A DNA stretch of 16,168 nt from Chloroflexota bacterium (GTDB lineage: Bacteria > Chloroflexota > Anaerolineae > Anaerolineales > Villigracilaceae), in NCBI GenBank assembly GCA_023459215.1, contig JAEWVF010000109.1, positions 1 to 16,168 of the forward strand, in the 5' to 3' direction. Shown here one piece after another: positions 14,607-16,168 of the stretch. The position numbers and the translations under genes are program-made. How positions within the stretch are numbered: position 1 is the first letter of the stretch; each line of letters starts with the position of its first letter. The notes under the pieces were generated by a model. The model was not told where the DNA came from, searched no databases, and saw only the letters and a program-made list of their open reading frames with translations.

Positions 14607-16076
14607 CTAAAACTTGCGGCTCCACTCCTTCGGCCAGCGCTCCACCACCACCTTCTTCTGGGTGAAGAACTCGACCGCATCCATGCCCTGGCCGTGCAGG
14701 TCGCCAAAGAACGACTCTTTCCAGCCGGAGAAGGGGAAAAACGCCATCGGGGCCGCCACGCCGATGTTGATGCCAATGTTCCCGGCATCCACCTCGTAGC
14801 GGAACTTGCGCGCCGCCGAGCCGCTGGCGGTAAACAGGCTGGCCTGGTTGCCATACGCGCCGCTGTTCGCCAGCGCAATTGCCTCGTCAATCGTGTTGAC
14901 ATGCATCAGCCCCAGCACCGGGCCAAAAATTTCGGTCTTCCAAATTTCACTGTCCGGCCGCATATCCATCAGGATGGTCGGGCGCACAAAGCTGCCGCCT
15001 TCATACCCGCTGATAACCGTCCCGCGCCCATCCACCGGAACCGAAGCCCCCTCGGACGCGCCCAGGCCGATCAACTGCTCGATGCGGGCTTTGCTGGCCT
15101 GATTAATCACCGCGCCCATCTGGACGCCACTATCGAGGCCGTAGCCCACCTTGCGGCTGGCCGCCGCGTCGCAAATCGCCTCGTTAAACTCGTTGCGCGC
15201 CTCACCCACCGTCACCGCCCACGAAACCGCCAAGCAACGCTGGCCGGCGCAGCCAAAAGCCGAATCGGCGATGATTTTGACCGCCATATCCATATCGGCA
15301 TCAGGCAGCACCACCACCGGATTCTTCGCGCCGCCCTGGGCCTGCACGCGCTTGCCGTTGGCCGAAGCGCGGCTGTAAATGTACTTCGCCACGTTGGATG
15401 AGCCGACAAACGTAATCGCGCGGATGACCGGGTGATCCAGGATCGCGTCCACCGCTTCCTTGCCGCCGTTGACCAGGTTAATCACACCCTTCGGCAGCCC
15501 AAGCTGGTCAATCAACTTGAAAATCAACTGCATGGTCATCGGCACTTTTTCGGAGGGCTTCATAATGTAGGTATTACCGCACGCAAGCGCATACGGCAGG
15601 TACCAAAACGCAATCATGCCCGGGAAATTGAAGGGCGCAATCGTGGCGCACACCCCCACCGGCTGGCGCAGCATCAACTCGTCAATACCGGGGGCAATAT
15701 CTTCGGCCACTTCGCCCTTCATCATCATCGGAATACCGCAAGCCACTTCCACATTCTCGATGGCGCGCACCATCTCGGCTTTGGCCTCGTCAAAGGTTTT
15801 GCCGCACTCGTTGGTGATGGTGCGGGCGATTTCATCATTATGCGCCTTTAAAAGGTCGCGCAGCTTGAAGAGATATTGAATCCGCTCCTGGGCGGGTGTC
15901 CGCCGCCAGGCCGGGAGCGCATCACCCGCCGCCTTGGCCGCCGCTTCAATAGCGGCGACCCCGCTGAGGGGTGTCCGTGCAATCACCGCCCCGGTGGCAG
16001 GGTTGATCACATCCACAAATTCGCTTACAGCAGGCTCAAGCCATTCGCCGTTAATGTAATTCAAAATTTTTTGCAT
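14607..16076 (-). CDS. mmsA: CoA-acylating methylmalonate-semialdehyde dehydrogenase-type ALDH
   Basis: 489 aa ALDH-superfamily enzyme. MMSDH converts (methyl)malonate semialdehyde + CoA + NAD+ to propionyl- or acetyl-CoA + CO2 + NADH. Seen: FINPATG-like VINPATGAV at 23-31, PMMMKGE at 116-122, APFNFPGMIAFWYLP at 147-161, FVGSS at 223-227, catalytic Cys281 (CAGQRC), EIFGPVLG at 382-389, and FFPFSGWKESFFGDLHGQG at 446-464. The general-base Glu of hydrolytic ALDHs is absent (QGGAKNP at 247-253), and Arg104 and Arg280 stand where MMSDHs bind the substrate carboxylate. Start ATG 16076 has GGAGG (16082-16086) 5 nt upstream. In this locus it could finish degradation of valine, thymine or beta-alanine-type semialdehydes; use of another amino-acid-derived semialdehyde is possible. 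Confidence 0.92.
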   Translation of the reverse strand: MQKILNYINGEWLEPAVSEFVDVINPATGAVIARTPLSGVAAIEAAAKAAGDALPAWRRTPAQERIQYLFKLRDLLKAHNDEIARTITNECGKTFDEAKAEMVRAIENVEVACGIPMMMKGEVAEDIAPGIDELMLRQPVGVCATIAPFNFPGMIAFWYLPYALACGNTYIMKPSEKVPMTMQLIFKLIDQLGLPKGVINLVNGGKEAVDAILDHPVIRAITFVGSSNVAKYIYSRASANGKRVQAQGGAKNPVVVLPDADMDMAVKIIADSAFGCAGQRCLAVSWAVTVGEARNEFNEAICDAAASRKVGYGLDSGVQMGAVINQASKARIEQLIGLGASEGASVPVDGRGTVISGYEGGSFVRPTILMDMRPDSEIWKTEIFGPVLGLMHVNTIDEAIALANSGAYGNQASLFTASGSAARKFRYEVDAGNIGINIGVAAPMAFFPFSGWKESFFGDLHGQGMDAVEFFTQKKVVVERWPKEWSRKF

Positions 16077-16086
16077 GTTTGCCTCC

Positions 16087-16145
16087 GTAGGGGCACGGCG
16101 GATTAGGGAAGGTTGATTACCTCGACTTCACCGCCGTGCCCCTAC
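16087..16145. repeat. 59-bp element with perfect 15-bp inverted repeats (GTAGGGGC family)
   Basis: Arms 16087-16101 and 16131-16145 are exact reverse complements beginning GTAGGGGCACGG, with a 29-nt loop. The inner edge touches the ribosome binding site (16082-16086) of the MMSDH-type gene, so in the minus-strand mRNA the hairpin would sit directly in front of it. This is the longest of three related palindromes here. Confidence 0.75.
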
Positions 16146-16168
16146 ATATCATTTCACGTTTTTGTCTG

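Noticed and set aside
14583..15401. Plus-strand 272-codon frame opposite the MMSDH-type gene
   Set aside because: Shadow frame; the minus-strand protein is full length with the catalytic Cys and conserved ALDH motifs.
14551..16145. Palindromes at 14551 and 16087 as ends of one composite transposon around the dehydrogenase gene
   Set aside because: Their cores differ, a third copy lies far away at 1532, and no transposase or target duplication is visible.

Overview
The window looks like part of the chromosome of an anaerobic or facultatively anaerobic bacterium with moderately high GC. I infer a member of the Chloroflexota (Anaerolineae-like). The inference rests on the enzyme mix (tungsten aldehyde oxidoreductases, several omega-aminotransferases, SSS symporters, a multi-TM class III cyclase) and on short GTAGGGGC-type intergenic palindromes. 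No rRNA or marker gene confirms it. There is no transposase, integrase, CRISPR array, tRNA or rRNA gene.

Ten of the eleven genes lie on the minus strand, so transcription runs from right to left. In that order they are: a methylmalonate-semialdehyde-type (CoA-acylating) aldehyde dehydrogenase (16076-14607), an SSS-family Na+/solute symporter (14516-12849), a putrescine aminotransferase-like class III enzyme (12732-11371), an Lrp/AsnC regulator (11167-10700), a saccharopine dehydrogenase-family enzyme (10584-9382), a second, paralogous SSS symporter (9282-7675), a complete aldehyde:ferredoxin oxidoreductase (AFOR, 7477-5540), a GABA/omega-amino acid aminotransferase (5519-4239), another omega-aminotransferase of HemL-like sequence (2921-1566), and a second AFOR that runs off the left edge (1528 to <1). 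The one plus-strand gene is a membrane-bound class III adenylate cyclase (about 2934-4199). It starts head to head with the HemL-like aminotransferase and ends at a hairpin terminator shared with the GABA-aminotransferase side.

The genes read as one accessory locus for uptake and oxidation of amines or amino acids. Two Na+-coupled transporters would bring the substrate in. Three PLP-dependent class III aminotransferases would turn terminal amines into aldehydes. The aldehydes would then be oxidised by W-pterin AFORs, giving reduced ferredoxin, or by the CoA-acylating dehydrogenase. The PatA-like plus GabT-like pair suggests putrescine -> 4-aminobutanal -> GABA -> succinate semialdehyde. The saccharopine dehydrogenase-family gene leaves lysine or cadaverine as an alternative substrate. 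No ordinary gamma-aminobutyraldehyde or succinate-semialdehyde dehydrogenase is visible. Each AFOR sits directly beside its own aminotransferase, and this repeated pairing is the most interesting feature of the window.

Regulatory signals: a good sigma70-type promoter precedes the AFOR-GabT pair; hairpin terminators follow the saccharopine dehydrogenase-like gene, symporter 2, the PatA-like gene and the cyclase; AT-rich tracts in front of lrp and of the AFOR-GabT promoter are candidate Lrp sites. No gap between genes exceeds about 205 bp.
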